Positions 45,360 through 54,263 of a stretch of 64,000 nt of DNA are shown piece by piece. The DNA is taken from the NCBI RefSeq assembly GCF_004365575.1, contig NZ_SOBG01000001.1:186001-250000 (forward strand). The letters are read 5' to 3'. The notes beneath the pieces were generated by a model. It did not search any database, had not been told where the DNA came from, and saw only the letters and a program-made list of their open reading frames with translations. Positions within the stretch are counted from its first letter, which is position 1. Every line of letters begins with the position of its first letter. This stretch comes from Hypnocyclicus thermotrophus (lineage in GTDB: Bacteria; Fusobacteriota; Fusobacteriia; Fusobacteriales; Fusobacteriaceae). The position numbers and the translations under genes were made by a program.

Positions 45360-47633
45360 CTATATATTATAAATATTATCAAATTGAATATTTTCAAATT
45401 TAATGATATCATTTTTTTTATGTATTATTAAATCAAATTTAGGTAATATATAATTATCAATTATTTTACTTATTTTTACTGAATTATCTATTTTTTCTAC
45501 CTTTATTATAGAATATTTTTCATTTTTATACTCAAAACTTATTCCATCATCAAAATAAAACTCTTTACTCAAATTATTTTCATCTGCATAAATATGAATC
45601 GTTATTTTATCATTATTTTCAAAAATATAATTCATTTCACTATTTTCAATTAAAATAGAACCTTTTTTTACAAATAATAATAATTCATTTAAATTAGCTT
45701 TCATTATATAATAATTATTTCCTTCAAACTCTTCTTTTGTAAAATAGTTTATCCATTTCCCATTTGGTAAATAAACTAATCTTCTATTTTGTTTTGGTCT
45801 AATTATTGGAGCTACTAAAATATTTTCACCGAATAAAAATTCATCATTTATATTGTGTGTTTCAATATCTTCTTGATAGTGATAAAATAATGGTCTGAGT
45901 ATTGGATTACCTTTTATACTACTTTCTCTAAATAAATTATATAAATAATCAATAAATTTATATCTTAATTTTATGTATTTTTTTATAATTTCAGTAGTTT
46001 CATTATCAAATGCAAATGGTTCTTGATATCTAGAATTTATAACACTATGATTTCTACAAAGAGGATAAAAAATACCAAGTTGTGTCCATCGAATAAGTAA
46101 TTCTTTATTTGTATCATCTATAAAACCACCAATATCGGATCCAACATAACTATAGCCACTAAGTCCTAAATTTAGAAGCATAGGTATACTTCCTTCTAAA
46201 TGCTCCCATACAGATGAATTATCACCTGTCCATAATGAAGAAAATCTTTGAGTTCCAGCTGAAGCTGCTCGTGTTAATATAAATGGTCTTTTATTTTGAA
46301 GCTTTTTAACTCCTTCATATGTAGAAATTGCTTCATAATGACCGTATAAATTGTGTACTTCTTTTTGATATCTTTTAATACCATTATCGTCAATATGATA
46401 TGAATCTTCTGGTAATGTTTTAGTATCATTAGACATATCTGCTATTTCATTCATATCATTCCAAAATCCATCTACTCCAATTTTTATTAAATTGCTATGT
46501 AATTCTCCCCACCATTTTCTTACTTTATCTCTTAAAAAATCAGGAAAACTACTATCACCAGGCCATACTTTACCTATATATACTTCACCATTTTTGTCTT
46601 TTATAAAATAATCATTTTTAATTCCTTCTTCATATACTTTATAACTATCTTCTACTTTTACACCAGGATCAATAATTACAACTAATTTAAATCCCATTTT
46701 ATGAAGTTCTTTAGCCATATTTTTAAAATCTTTAAAATTTTCTGAATCAATAGTAAAAACTTTATAATTTTCCATATAATCAATATCTAAATATATAACA
46801 TCTGCTGGGATATTATTTTTTCTAAATTTTTTGGCTATTTCAAGAGTTTCTTTTGTATTCATATAACTCCATCTACATTGTTGAAAACCTATAAAGTCTT
46901 TTCTAGGTAATTTTAAAGTTCCTGTTAAATTGGAATAATTTTGAACAACATCTTTAATATTTTTTCCATAAATAAAATAATAATCTAGGATTCCACCATC
47001 AGCTTTATAAACTACATTTTCGGATAATTTTTTAAAATCAAAATATGTTTTATATGAAGTATCATAAAATATCCCATAACTTTTGCTTTCATCAGTAGCG
47101 ATATAAAATGGTATAGATGTATGATAAGCTCTTTGAGCAGAATTATGCATAGTAGTAACTCCTAAAACATCTGTATTCCAGTTGTATGTATCCCTATCTA
47201 TTAAATTAATAAAACCATATTTTTCTCCTAATCCATAAAAACCTTTTTCAAAAGTAACCTTTCTCTCAACCTTTATAGGATTAATTATTTCTAAATCTCT
47301 TTCGCTTAATACACTATCTAAAGATTCTGTATTTTCAAGTTTATTTTTTATTTTTTCATGTGTTTTAAATTCTATTTTTGTATCTTCTAATAAAATTTCA
47401 TCTTGTTTATTTAAAATTTTAATAGTTAAATTATTGTTTATAATAATATCAAAATTTTTAGTATATATTTTATTCTTATCTTTAGTAAATTCTATTTTAG
47501 TAGGCTCTAAAATAACTGCATCTGTAATATTTTTTTTAGGAATATAATCCCCATATACAAATCTAACAATATTTTCATTATAAAATAAGATATTTAGTTG
47601 ATTTTTTTCATTTTTAAAGATAATTTTTTCCAT
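45360..47633 (-). CDS. GH31 family alpha-glycosidase
   Basis: 757 residues. Catalytic nucleophile D393 in GFWNDMNEIADM, acid/base region LWTGDNSSVWEHL, and GSDIGGF, all typical of GH31. The N-terminal beta domain (1-230) and C-terminal beta domains complete the family layout. No signal peptide, so it cleaves imported alpha-glucosides or alpha-xylosides in the cytoplasm. No transporter gene is in the operon. GAGGTGG precedes the ATG. Confidence 0.9.
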   Translation of the reverse strand: MEKIIFKNEKNQLNILFYNENIVRFVYGDYIPKKNITDAVILEPTKIEFTKDKNKIYTKNFDIIINNNLTIKILNKQDEILLEDTKIEFKTHEKIKNKLENTESLDSVLSERDLEIINPIKVERKVTFEKGFYGLGEKYGFINLIDRDTYNWNTDVLGVTTMHNSAQRAYHTSIPFYIATDESKSYGIFYDTSYKTYFDFKKLSENVVYKADGGILDYYFIYGKNIKDVVQNYSNLTGTLKLPRKDFIGFQQCRWSYMNTKETLEIAKKFRKNNIPADVIYLDIDYMENYKVFTIDSENFKDFKNMAKELHKMGFKLVVIIDPGVKVEDSYKVYEEGIKNDYFIKDKNGEVYIGKVWPGDSSFPDFLRDKVRKWWGELHSNLIKIGVDGFWNDMNEIADMSNDTKTLPEDSYHIDDNGIKRYQKEVHNLYGHYEAISTYEGVKKLQNKRPFILTRAASAGTQRFSSLWTGDNSSVWEHLEGSIPMLLNLGLSGYSYVGSDIGGFIDDTNKELLIRWTQLGIFYPLCRNHSVINSRYQEPFAFDNETTEIIKKYIKLRYKFIDYLYNLFRESSIKGNPILRPLFYHYQEDIETHNINDEFLFGENILVAPIIRPKQNRRLVYLPNGKWINYFTKEEFEGNNYYIMKANLNELLLFVKKGSILIENSEMNYIFENNDKITIHIYADENNLSKEFYFDDGISFEYKNEKYSIIKVEKIDNSVKISKIIDNYILPKFDLIIHKKNDIIKFENIQFDNIYNI

Positions 47634-47667
47634 TAGTTTACCACCTCTTTTTAAACTCTTTTTAAAT

Positions 47668-47681
47668 TTTGAACGTTCAAA
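47668..47681. promoter_or_regulatory. LacI-family operator
   Basis: TTTGAACGTTCAAA is a perfect 14-base palindrome with a central CG, as LacI-family sites have. It lies at about +12 to +25 of the GH31 promoter, a position that blocks elongation. Confidence 0.75.
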
Positions 47682-47699
47682 TAAATTTATATTAATAAA

Positions 47700-47728
47700 A
47701 ATATACTCTATTTTTTTTATATAGTCAA
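47700..47728 (-). promoter_or_regulatory. Promoter of the GH31-LacI operon
   Basis: TTGACT (47723-47728), 17-base spacer, TATATT (47700-47705) on the minus strand. Confidence 0.6.
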
Positions 47729-47760
47729 TGATTTTTAATAAAATTTATAGTTATTAAATA

Positions 47761-47790
47761 AAAAAATCTAGGATTTTTCCTAGATTTTTA
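47761..47790. terminator. Hairpin between tRNA-Leu and the GH31 operon
   Basis: AAAAATCTAGGA pairs with TCCTAGATTTTT with A/T runs on both sides; a second stop signal behind tRNA-Leu. Confidence 0.65.
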
Positions 47791-47827
47791 AGAGATGTTC
47801 ACATATACTAAAATAGTTATATTCAAA

Positions 47828-47860
47828 ATAAAAAAACTATCGAATAACTCGATAGTTTAT
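47828..47860 (-). terminator. Terminator of tRNA-Leu
   Basis: AAACTATCGA / TCGATAGTTT stem (47834-47858) with a five-base loop, followed by a T-run in the minus direction. Confidence 0.8.
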
Positions 47861-47872
47861 ATTTATAATCTA

Positions 47873-47956
47873 TGGTGCGAAGGGAGGGACTTGAACCCTC
47901 ACGTCGTAGACACTAGATCCTAAGTCTAGCGCGTCTGCCAATTCCGCCACCCTCGC
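47873..47956 (-). tRNA. tRNA-Leu (TAG)
   Basis: 84-nt class II tRNA. Acceptor GCGAGGG/CCTTCGC, anticodon loop ACTTAGGAT with TAG, long variable arm, GGTTCAAGTCC T-arm and encoded CCA. Confidence 0.95.
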
Positions 47957-47966
47957 GAGCAAAAAT

Positions 47967-47995
47967 ATAATATCATTATTTTATAGTTTTGTCAA
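47967..47995 (-). promoter_or_regulatory. tRNA-Leu promoter
   Basis: TTGACA (47990-47995), 17-base spacer, TATTAT (47967-47972) on the minus strand, start near 47960. Confidence 0.75.
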
Positions 47996-48031
47996 TTAGT
48001 TTTTTTAATAGTAAATACCTTATTTATAAAA

Positions 48032-48062
48032 TTAAAAAATAGGTACTTAAATACCTATTTTT
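48032..48062 (-). terminator. Terminator of the exported repeat protein gene
   Basis: AAAAATAGGTA pairs with TACCTATTTTT, with a T-run in the minus direction. Confidence 0.7.
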
Positions 48063-48155
48063 ATGTAAAATTATAAACATACATTAACTTAATATTTTCA
48101 ATGATTTATTTTTATTTTAATAGCGCACTAAAAAAGAATGTAACAAATTTTTTTA

Positions 48156-48692
48156 TTATAATTTATTATACTTCATTTTAAGAGTTTTTTCAAAATCATT
48201 TAAATATTTTTTTGCACCACTACTTTGAGAAGATTTCCACTTAGTAATAAAATCTAATAAATCATTTACTTCTCTTTTAGCTATATTTTTGTTTTTTCCT
48301 GTTTTTATCGCTTTATCAGCAAGAGTAATTGTTTTTTTATATCTTTCAACCATTGACTTTTGATTTATAGAGGCACCGCCTAAACCATCAATTGTTTCTA
48401 ATTTTAGAATTATTTTATTAAGATTATTTATCATCTTTTTAGTTTTTTCAGTAGCATGACCTGATTTGTTTTTATACGAATTAACTATATTAATAAAGTT
48501 TTCAATATTATCATAAATCTCTTCTTTGACAAAAAAATCATTCTTTTTAATAGCTAATTTAGCAGTTTTAACTAAATTATTATAAACTTTAATTGTTTGA
48601 TGTTCATTTAAAGAAGCTCCTCCTAGTCCATCAATATTAGCAAAAGTAATACTAGATAATATTAATAATAAAATTATTATCTTTTTTTTCAT
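48156..48692 (-). CDS. Exported protein with two IDGLGGAS repeats
   Basis: 178 residues from the ATG at 48692, which follows AAGGAG at normal spacing. Signal peptide ends ITFA. The mature protein is an internal duplication of about 80 residues: each half starts IDGLGGAS(L/I)N, followed by a Lys-rich helix (VYNNLVKTAKLAIKK; RYKKTITLADKAIKT). Residual similarity through the repeats is clear by eye. Location would be periplasm or surface. No family recognised. Monocistronic. Confidence 0.7.
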   Translation of the reverse strand: MKKKIIILLLILSSITFANIDGLGGASLNEHQTIKVYNNLVKTAKLAIKKNDFFVKEEIYDNIENFINIVNSYKNKSGHATEKTKKMINNLNKIILKLETIDGLGGASINQKSMVERYKKTITLADKAIKTGKNKNIAKREVNDLLDFITKWKSSQSSGAKKYLNDFEKTLKMKYNKL

Positions 48693-48875
48693 GTTATTCA
48701 CTCCTTTTTAAAATTTTTACATTTAAATCATACCATAAAAATATTAAAATTTCTATTTTTTTATCAATATTATAAAGAATTGAAAATAATAATTTTTTAT
48801 GTTAGGATTACAATATAAAATAGAATAAAAGGAATTGTTAGTCTGAATAGAAAAATTTACATTTATGGAGGAAAG

Positions 48876-50117
48876 ATGAATAGAAAATATATAGGTATAC
48901 ATCTTAAAGATAAAAAACAATTAACAGAAAATAAAAAAATAGAAAATTTTATTCCAAAAAGAGTTAAAATCTCTTTAAAACAGCATATAGGAACAAAAGC
49001 TTTTCCTATTGTTAAAGAAGGAGAAGAGATATTATGTGGACAGGTAATAGCGATAGAAAATTTTTCTCCTAACATACATTCTTCTATTTCAGGAAAAATA
49101 GAAAAAATTACTGAAGGTTTTATTGAAATAAAAAATGATTATGAAGAAAATAAAGTTGAAAATAAAAAAATCAAAATTGACACAATAAATAAATTTATAA
49201 ATTTATTAAAAGAATATGGAATAGTAGGAATGGGGGGAGCGATGTTTCCTACCTATAAAAAATTTAATATTCCAAATGGGAAAAAAATAGAAAATCTTGT
49301 AATAAATGCTGCAGAATGTGAACCATATTTAAATGCAGATAATAGAGTAATAATAGAAAAATATAATTCGATTATTAAGATACTGGAATTTATAAAAAAG
49401 TTATTTAATATAAAACATATAATAATAGGAATAGAAAAAAACAGACATGAAGCCATAAAAATTTTAGAAAATTCAAATAAAAAAAAGTTATATAAAATAA
49501 AAAAATTAAAAACAATTTATCCGCAAGGAGCAGAAAAGCAACTTATTCAAAGTATATTTAATAAAGAGATAAAAACACTTCCTATTGATGAAAATATTGT
49601 TGTACTTAATATTTCTACTTGTTATGCAATTTATAATGCGATTTTTAATAATAAACCTCTTACTAAAAGAGTTGTTACAATTAGTGGAGAAGCTATAAAA
49701 GAACCTAAAAATTTACTTGTACCAATAGGAACAGATATAAAGGAGTTGCTTGAATATTGTAAAATTAATGAAAGTAAAGTTTATAAAAAATTTTTAGGCG
49801 GACCGATGATGGGAGTAGAAATAGATAAAAACTCTACGATTATTAAAGGGACAAATGGTGTAATTGCTATATCTAAAAAAGAAGCAAATATATATCCAGA
49901 AAAAGAGTGTATATCATGTGGGAGATGCGTAGATGTTTGTCCAATGAATCTTATTCCTTTAAAATATGTTGAATATTATAGAAGAAATCAGTTAGGAAAA
50001 ATGAATGAGTATGAATTAAATAAATGTATAAAATGTGGATGTTGTCAATATATTTGTCCTGTAAATCAACCACTTATGAAAGCTATTTGGACGGGAGTAA
50101 ATTATAAAAATAATTAA
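48876..50117 (+). CDS. rnfC: Rnf complex subunit RnfC
   Basis: 413 residues, membrane-associated NADH-binding Fe-S subunit. FMN/NADH-site motifs GMGGAMFPTYKKF (118-130), NAAECEPYLNADNR (144-157) and YPQGAEKQLI (215-224) are intact. Two [4Fe-4S] motifs follow: C345-x2-C348-x2-C351-x3-C355 and C384-x2-C387-x2-C390-x3-C394. GGAGG precedes the ATG. First gene of a cluster C-DG-E?-A?; the next starts nine bases later. Relatives with longer C-terminal repeats exist; this is the short form. Confidence 0.93.
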   Translation: MNRKYIGIHLKDKKQLTENKKIENFIPKRVKISLKQHIGTKAFPIVKEGEEILCGQVIAIENFSPNIHSSISGKIEKITEGFIEIKNDYEENKVENKKIKIDTINKFINLLKEYGIVGMGGAMFPTYKKFNIPNGKKIENLVINAAECEPYLNADNRVIIEKYNSIIKILEFIKKLFNIKHIIIGIEKNRHEAIKILENSNKKKLYKIKKLKTIYPQGAEKQLIQSIFNKEIKTLPIDENIVVLNISTCYAIYNAIFNNKPLTKRVVTISGEAIKEPKNLLVPIGTDIKELLEYCKINESKVYKKFLGGPMMGVEIDKNSTIIKGTNGVIAISKKEANIYPEKECISCGRCVDVCPMNLIPLKYVEYYRRNQLGKMNEYELNKCIKCGCCQYICPVNQPLMKAIWTGVNYKNN

Positions 50118-50126
50118 GGGGGAACA

Positions 50127-51641
50127 ATGAAAAATAATATAAAATCAATTGCTCCATTTATTCGTACAAATTATACAATGGAATCAACAATGTACGATGT
50201 AGTTATTGCACTTTTACCAGTGTTAACAGCAGCTATTTATATCTATGGAGTTAAAGTTATATATATATTACTAATCTCAATTATTACGTCTTTATTTACA
50301 GAATTTTTAATTACAAAAAGTTTTAAACTTAAAAATCAAGTATTTGATGGAAGTAGTATAGTTACAGCTATGTTATTTTGTTTTACTTTACCTATAAGTA
50401 TTCCATATCATGTGGTTATTTATGGAAGTGTATTTTCAATATTTATAGGGAAAATGATATTTGGAGGCGTAGGTAATAATCCTTTTAATCCAGCCCTTTT
50501 AGGTAGATTATATATTATGATATCTTATCCACAATATAGTTATAATTATATTGATACTACAGTAGGTGCTTCTATTATTCCACAATTGAAATATATAGGC
50601 AGTGAAACAATATTTACATTTTTTAATGGTAAATTAGGTTTTTATAAAGATATTTTAATAGGAAGTAGTAAAAGAATTACATCTATTGGAGAAGTATCAA
50701 TTTTAGCAATAATATTAGGAATGATTTATTTGAAATATAAAGGGCATATTAAGTTAAGAACTCCTATATCAATTTTAGGAACGTTAGGAATTTTATATGT
50801 TATTTCAGGAAGAGATATTATGTATTTATTTCTTGGCGGAGTAATATTTGCAAGTGTATATATGGCTACTGATATGGTATCTTCACCATATACTCATAAT
50901 GGACTTATTATATATGGAATTGTTATAGGTTTATTTGTATATGTTTTTAGAGATTTTACATCAAATCCAGAAGGGATTACTTTTGCAATATTATTAGCTA
51001 ATATTTTAGTTCCAACAATAAATAAACATACTTTATCTAGAAGTTTTGGAGGAGAAAAAAACATGAAAAAGATTAAAACTATTTTTTTAATTATAATAGT
51101 CGTAATATCATCTGTTATTATAATTAATAAAACTGATAATATGATAGAAAAAATTAAAATAAAAAAAGAAAATCGTTTAAAACAAAAATTTATTAAAGAA
51201 ATTTATGGTGAAAATGCTAAAACTTCTGATAAAATAGAGATAAAAGGAGATTATTCATTTGTTCCAATAGAATTGGAAAATCAAATAGTTGGATACATAA
51301 CTATTTTTGAAAGTAAGGGCTATAGTGAAAATATGATTAAATTTTTATTAGCCTTGGATATAGAAGGAAGAATAAAAAGATTAGAAGTACTTTCTCAAAA
51401 TGAAACAGAAGGCTTAGGATCATATGTAGCTAGTAAAAAATGGAAAAATTTATGGATAAACAGAGATTCTAGTTATATTTTTAATAAAAAAGTGGATGCA
51501 ATGACAGGAGCAACCTTTACATATTTAAATTCTTATAAAACTATTATAAAAGTACTTGAAAGTTATGATGAATTAATAGGAAAAAATTCTTTAGAAATGG
51601 AGGATGTAGATTTTTTAGATTTAGAACCGATAGATTTTTAA
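50127..51641 (+). CDS. RnfD-RnfG fusion protein
   Basis: 504 residues. Residues 1-312 are RnfD: multiple membrane segments and the landmarks VFDGSSIVTAMLFCFTLP and NPFNPALLGRLYIM. From residue 313 RnfG begins in the same frame with its own membrane anchor (MKKIKTIFLIIIVVIS) and an external domain ending with flavinylation site D457-A-M-T-G-A-T463. The RnfD flavin site is unusual (D143-TTVGA-S149; Ser instead of Thr). GGAGGAG and ATG (51063) sit in frame at the junction, so separate RnfG could also be made. Both domains normally carry covalent FMN on the outer face. Confidence 0.85.
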   Translation: MKNNIKSIAPFIRTNYTMESTMYDVVIALLPVLTAAIYIYGVKVIYILLISIITSLFTEFLITKSFKLKNQVFDGSSIVTAMLFCFTLPISIPYHVVIYGSVFSIFIGKMIFGGVGNNPFNPALLGRLYIMISYPQYSYNYIDTTVGASIIPQLKYIGSETIFTFFNGKLGFYKDILIGSSKRITSIGEVSILAIILGMIYLKYKGHIKLRTPISILGTLGILYVISGRDIMYLFLGGVIFASVYMATDMVSSPYTHNGLIIYGIVIGLFVYVFRDFTSNPEGITFAILLANILVPTINKHTLSRSFGGEKNMKKIKTIFLIIIVVISSVIIINKTDNMIEKIKIKKENRLKQKFIKEIYGENAKTSDKIEIKGDYSFVPIELENQIVGYITIFESKGYSENMIKFLLALDIEGRIKRLEVLSQNETEGLGSYVASKKWKNLWINRDSSYIFNKKVDAMTGATFTYLNSYKTIIKVLESYDELIGKNSLEMEDVDFLDLEPIDF

Positions 51642-51671
51642 AAGTTTTAAGATGAAAAAGGAGGAAATGAT

Positions 51672-52154
51672 TTGGATACAATATTTATTTATCCGATAGC
51701 TGTTCTTGCAGTTGGAACTGTAAATAGTTTTGCAGCTATCCTTAGTTTATTTTTATTTTTAATAGTGTTTATATATAGTTATTTTATAAAAAAATATATT
51801 ACAAAAAGTTATATATTTATAGCAGTATCTATATTGATTAGTTTTATTTATCTTTTTTTAGATTATATGAATTTTAGTTGGTATATAGATGCAAAATATA
51901 TGGCAATATTATATTTTACAGTTATTTTAGCTTTGGAATATATAAATAAATTAGAGATAAAATATTTTATAAAAAATATATTTTTATTTTTATTTTTAGG
52001 AATTATAAGAGAATTTTTTTCATACGGTAAAATTTTTAATAAAACAATTTTAACAAAATTTGAGGGTTCACTAGTTTTAACTTACAGTGCAGGAGGATTA
52101 TTTTTACTTGTATTTATTTTTATATTTATGAATTCAAAAGGTGATAGTTTATGA
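51672..52154 (+). CDS. Diverged RnfE-position membrane protein, no cysteines
   Basis: 160 residues, about five to six hydrophobic segments, TTG start seven bases after GGAGG. Position after rnfG and the segment GIIREFFSYG recall RnfE (RE-x-LG/GSG), but it is shorter than the usual 200-230 residues and contains no cysteine; RnfE normally has conserved cysteines that help hold the membrane [2Fe-2S] cluster. It overlaps the next gene by four bases (ATGA). Identification as RnfE rests mainly on gene order. Confidence 0.6.
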   Translation: MDTIFIYPIAVLAVGTVNSFAAILSLFLFLIVFIYSYFIKKYITKSYIFIAVSILISFIYLFLDYMNFSWYIDAKYMAILYFTVILALEYINKLEIKYFIKNIFLFLFLGIIREFFSYGKIFNKTILTKFEGSLVLTYSAGGLFLLVFIFIFMNSKGDSL

Positions 52155-52663
52155 TAGTTTTAACGATAAAATTATTTTTAATAGGACTTTTACTTAATAA
52201 CTTTATATTTAAATATTTTGTGGGGATAGAAATATTTTCTAAAATAAAAAATATAAAAGAATTCTTAAAAATTTTTTTTATAAATATATTACTCGCAAAT
52301 GTTGTTAGCTATGGGATAGTAAAGTTATTTAAGATTAACTCTTTTGCTATAAATATATTAGTAATAAGTTTAATAGCTACAATGGTGTATGAAATTTTAT
52401 TTAAAAATAAGAGTGAATATAAAAATATTATTCTACTTTACACAATATTTTTATATTTAACTATAAAAGAGTATACTTTTTTAGCACTTATAATATATGC
52501 TATTTTGAATACATTTTTTATAGGAGTTTCACTTTATGTAATACAAAATTTATATGATTATATTGATTATAAATCAAAATTAATAAAACCAGAGCTTATA
52601 TATACCCTGGTTATTAGTTTAATATCTATGATATTTTTTGGTTTTACTGGTTTTCATTCTTAG
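52151..52663 (+). CDS. Diverged RnfA-position membrane protein, no cysteines
   Basis: 170 residues, six hydrophobic segments. The start LFLIGLLLNNFIFKYFVGIE recalls RnfA (NN-FVLS-x-FLGICPF), with the cysteine position occupied by Glu; the end FFGFTGFHS recalls the RnfA C-terminus. There is no cysteine in the chain. It overlaps the upstream gene by four bases, so it is translationally coupled. No rnfB follows: the next gene is convergent and overlaps this one by 20 bases. Confidence 0.6.
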   Translation: MIVLTIKLFLIGLLLNNFIFKYFVGIEIFSKIKNIKEFLKIFFINILLANVVSYGIVKLFKINSFAINILVISLIATMVYEILFKNKSEYKNIILLYTIFLYLTIKEYTFLALIIYAILNTFFIGVSLYVIQNLYDYIDYKSKLIKPELIYTLVISLISMIFFGFTGFHS

Positions 52664-53333
52664 TTTTTAAGTTAAAAGATGTATTTTTAAAATTTTTGGA
52701 ATAAATATTATTGGCTTCTTCTCCTACTATACTAATTGATTTATACGCTAAAAACCTTAATAATGAAAGTATAGTTGTTTTTCTTAAAATTCTAAATGTC
52801 CAGTACCTAGGATTTGCTATATTTAAAGTCATCCAAGTTTTTTGCAATTTATTAATTAATTTATGTTTATTAGCTTTTTTTATTAACGGAATTTCTAAAA
52901 ACTTATTTTTACTATCATTCAAGTATAATATTTGAGAAATTCTAACTTTTTTTAATAATTTAAATGTAGGAGTATCTAATAATTTTATTAATTTTTCTGA
53001 AATATGAATATTAAGATATAAAAATTCTTCTAAAGTAAGTTCATATAAGTGATATTGTGAAGAGGGAAAATACTCTTTTGAAATTTTATTTATAAGTTCA
53101 AATATATTATCTTTAAAATAAAATAAATTTTGTTTTAAATTAAAATTTTTATTAAATATCATATTTTTTTTAGCGTCTTTAATTATTTTGTTTATTTTAT
53201 CATCATTAACGTTTACTCTATCATATATTTCCACTTTTTCTTTATTTTTATAAAAAACATTTAAAACAATAAAAAAAATAGTTATAATTAGAAAAGTAGT
53301 AAGTATTCCAGCAAAAAATCCTATAAAAAACAT
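52644..53333 (-). CDS. Hypothetical membrane-anchored protein
   Basis: 229 residues. One N-terminal membrane segment (2-27), then a charged linker and a helical domain with a conserved-looking segment (LYELTLEEFLYLNIHISEKL, then TPTFKLLKKVRISQILYL) and a final helix pair (RILRKTTILSLLRFLAYKS). GAGGTG precedes the ATG. It converges on the Rnf-like cluster and overlaps its last gene by 20 bases. Family not recognised. Confidence 0.65.
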   Translation of the reverse strand: MFFIGFFAGILTTFLIITIFFIVLNVFYKNKEKVEIYDRVNVNDDKINKIIKDAKKNMIFNKNFNLKQNLFYFKDNIFELINKISKEYFPSSQYHLYELTLEEFLYLNIHISEKLIKLLDTPTFKLLKKVRISQILYLNDSKNKFLEIPLIKKANKHKLINKLQKTWMTLNIANPRYWTFRILRKTTILSLLRFLAYKSISIVGEEANNIYSKNFKNTSFNLKTKNENQ

Positions 53334-53417
53334 ATTATCACCTCATAAACAGGTTAACATTTAAAAATAATAAAATCAAGTAAGTTTTTTTGCTAAAAAA
53401 AATTTAGCAAGTAAAAA

Positions 53418-53431
53418 TGTAATTATTACAA
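53418..53431. promoter_or_regulatory. 7-1-7 palindrome, Fur-family-like operator (weaker copy)
   Basis: TGTAAT-T-ATTACA with one arm lacking the outer T. Matches the boxes at 7351 and 57591 except that base. Lies between the divergent genes at 53333 and 53540, about 25 bases ahead of the -35. Confidence 0.45.
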
Positions 53432-53454
53432 AAATAAAATTATTTTAAAATTTC

Positions 53455-53483
53455 TTGAAAAAATAAATGTTTTCATATATAAT
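53455..53483 (+). promoter_or_regulatory. Promoter of the histidine phosphatase gene
   Basis: TTGAAA (53455-53460), 17-base spacer, TATAAT (53478-53483). Confidence 0.6.
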
Positions 53484-53539
53484 ATTTTTAAATTAAAATT
53501 TAGTAAAAAATTATTAAGATTTAACTAAGGGGGAAATAA

Positions 53540-54160
53540 ATGTTAGAAATTTATTTAGTAAGACATGGGAGAACTGACTGGAATGAAAAAGGAATAATAC
53601 AAGGTCAACATGAATCAAAATTAACAAAAGAAGGGATAGAACAAGCAAAATTGTTAGGGAAACGTTTAAAAGATATAAAGTTTGACGCAATATACTCATC
53701 ACCAATATCAAGAGCAGTAGAAACAACAAAAAATATCTTGGGAGAGAGTAATTATAAAAAACAAGAGATTATTTTACGTGATGAATTAAAAGAAATGGGA
53801 TTTGGGATAGCTGAAGGACTTAAAATAGATGAAATTAAAAAAAAATATAGTAAAGAATGGGACGATCATTATAATAATCCTCAAAATTACAATCCTATTA
53901 TTTATCAAGGGGAAACATTTCAACAATTATTAGAAAGATGTAGAAATTTTCTTGAAGAAATTGTAAAAAAACATAAAAATCAACAAATATTAGTAGTAAG
54001 TCACGAAGTAACAATACAAGCTTTTATAAATATTATTAATAAATATGAATTAAAAGAGTTTTGGAACGGTGATAGTATAGAAAATACAAGTTTATCTATA
54101 TTTAGTTATAATAATGATTTTGAAATAAAATTGTTATCTGATGTTTCTCATTTGAAATAA
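53540..54160 (+). CDS. Histidine phosphatase family protein (phosphoglycerate-mutase-like)
   Basis: 206 residues. The catalytic LVRHGRTDWNEKGIIQGQ at the start, YSSPISRAVETT, and VVSHEVTIQAF with the second histidine are all intact. Size fits CobC/GpmB/PhoE-type phosphatases rather than the 230-250-residue glycolytic mutase. Substrate unknown. AAGGGGG precedes the ATG. Confidence 0.88.
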   Translation: MLEIYLVRHGRTDWNEKGIIQGQHESKLTKEGIEQAKLLGKRLKDIKFDAIYSSPISRAVETTKNILGESNYKKQEIILRDELKEMGFGIAEGLKIDEIKKKYSKEWDDHYNNPQNYNPIIYQGETFQQLLERCRNFLEEIVKKHKNQQILVVSHEVTIQAFINIINKYELKEFWNGDSIENTSLSIFSYNNDFEIKLLSDVSHLK

Positions 54161-54228
54161 AAAATATTTTTTTTGAAAAAAATATACGAAAAACAAACTT
54201 TTTAAAAGAAAATATCTTTTAATATTTC

Positions 54229-54257
54229 TTGACAACAAAGGAAATATATATTATAAT
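54229..54257 (+). promoter_or_regulatory. Consensus promoter of a candidate small RNA
   Basis: TTGACA (54229-54234), 17-base spacer, TATAAT (54252-54257), with both hexamers at consensus. Confidence 0.75.
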
Positions 54258-54263
54258 TTTATT

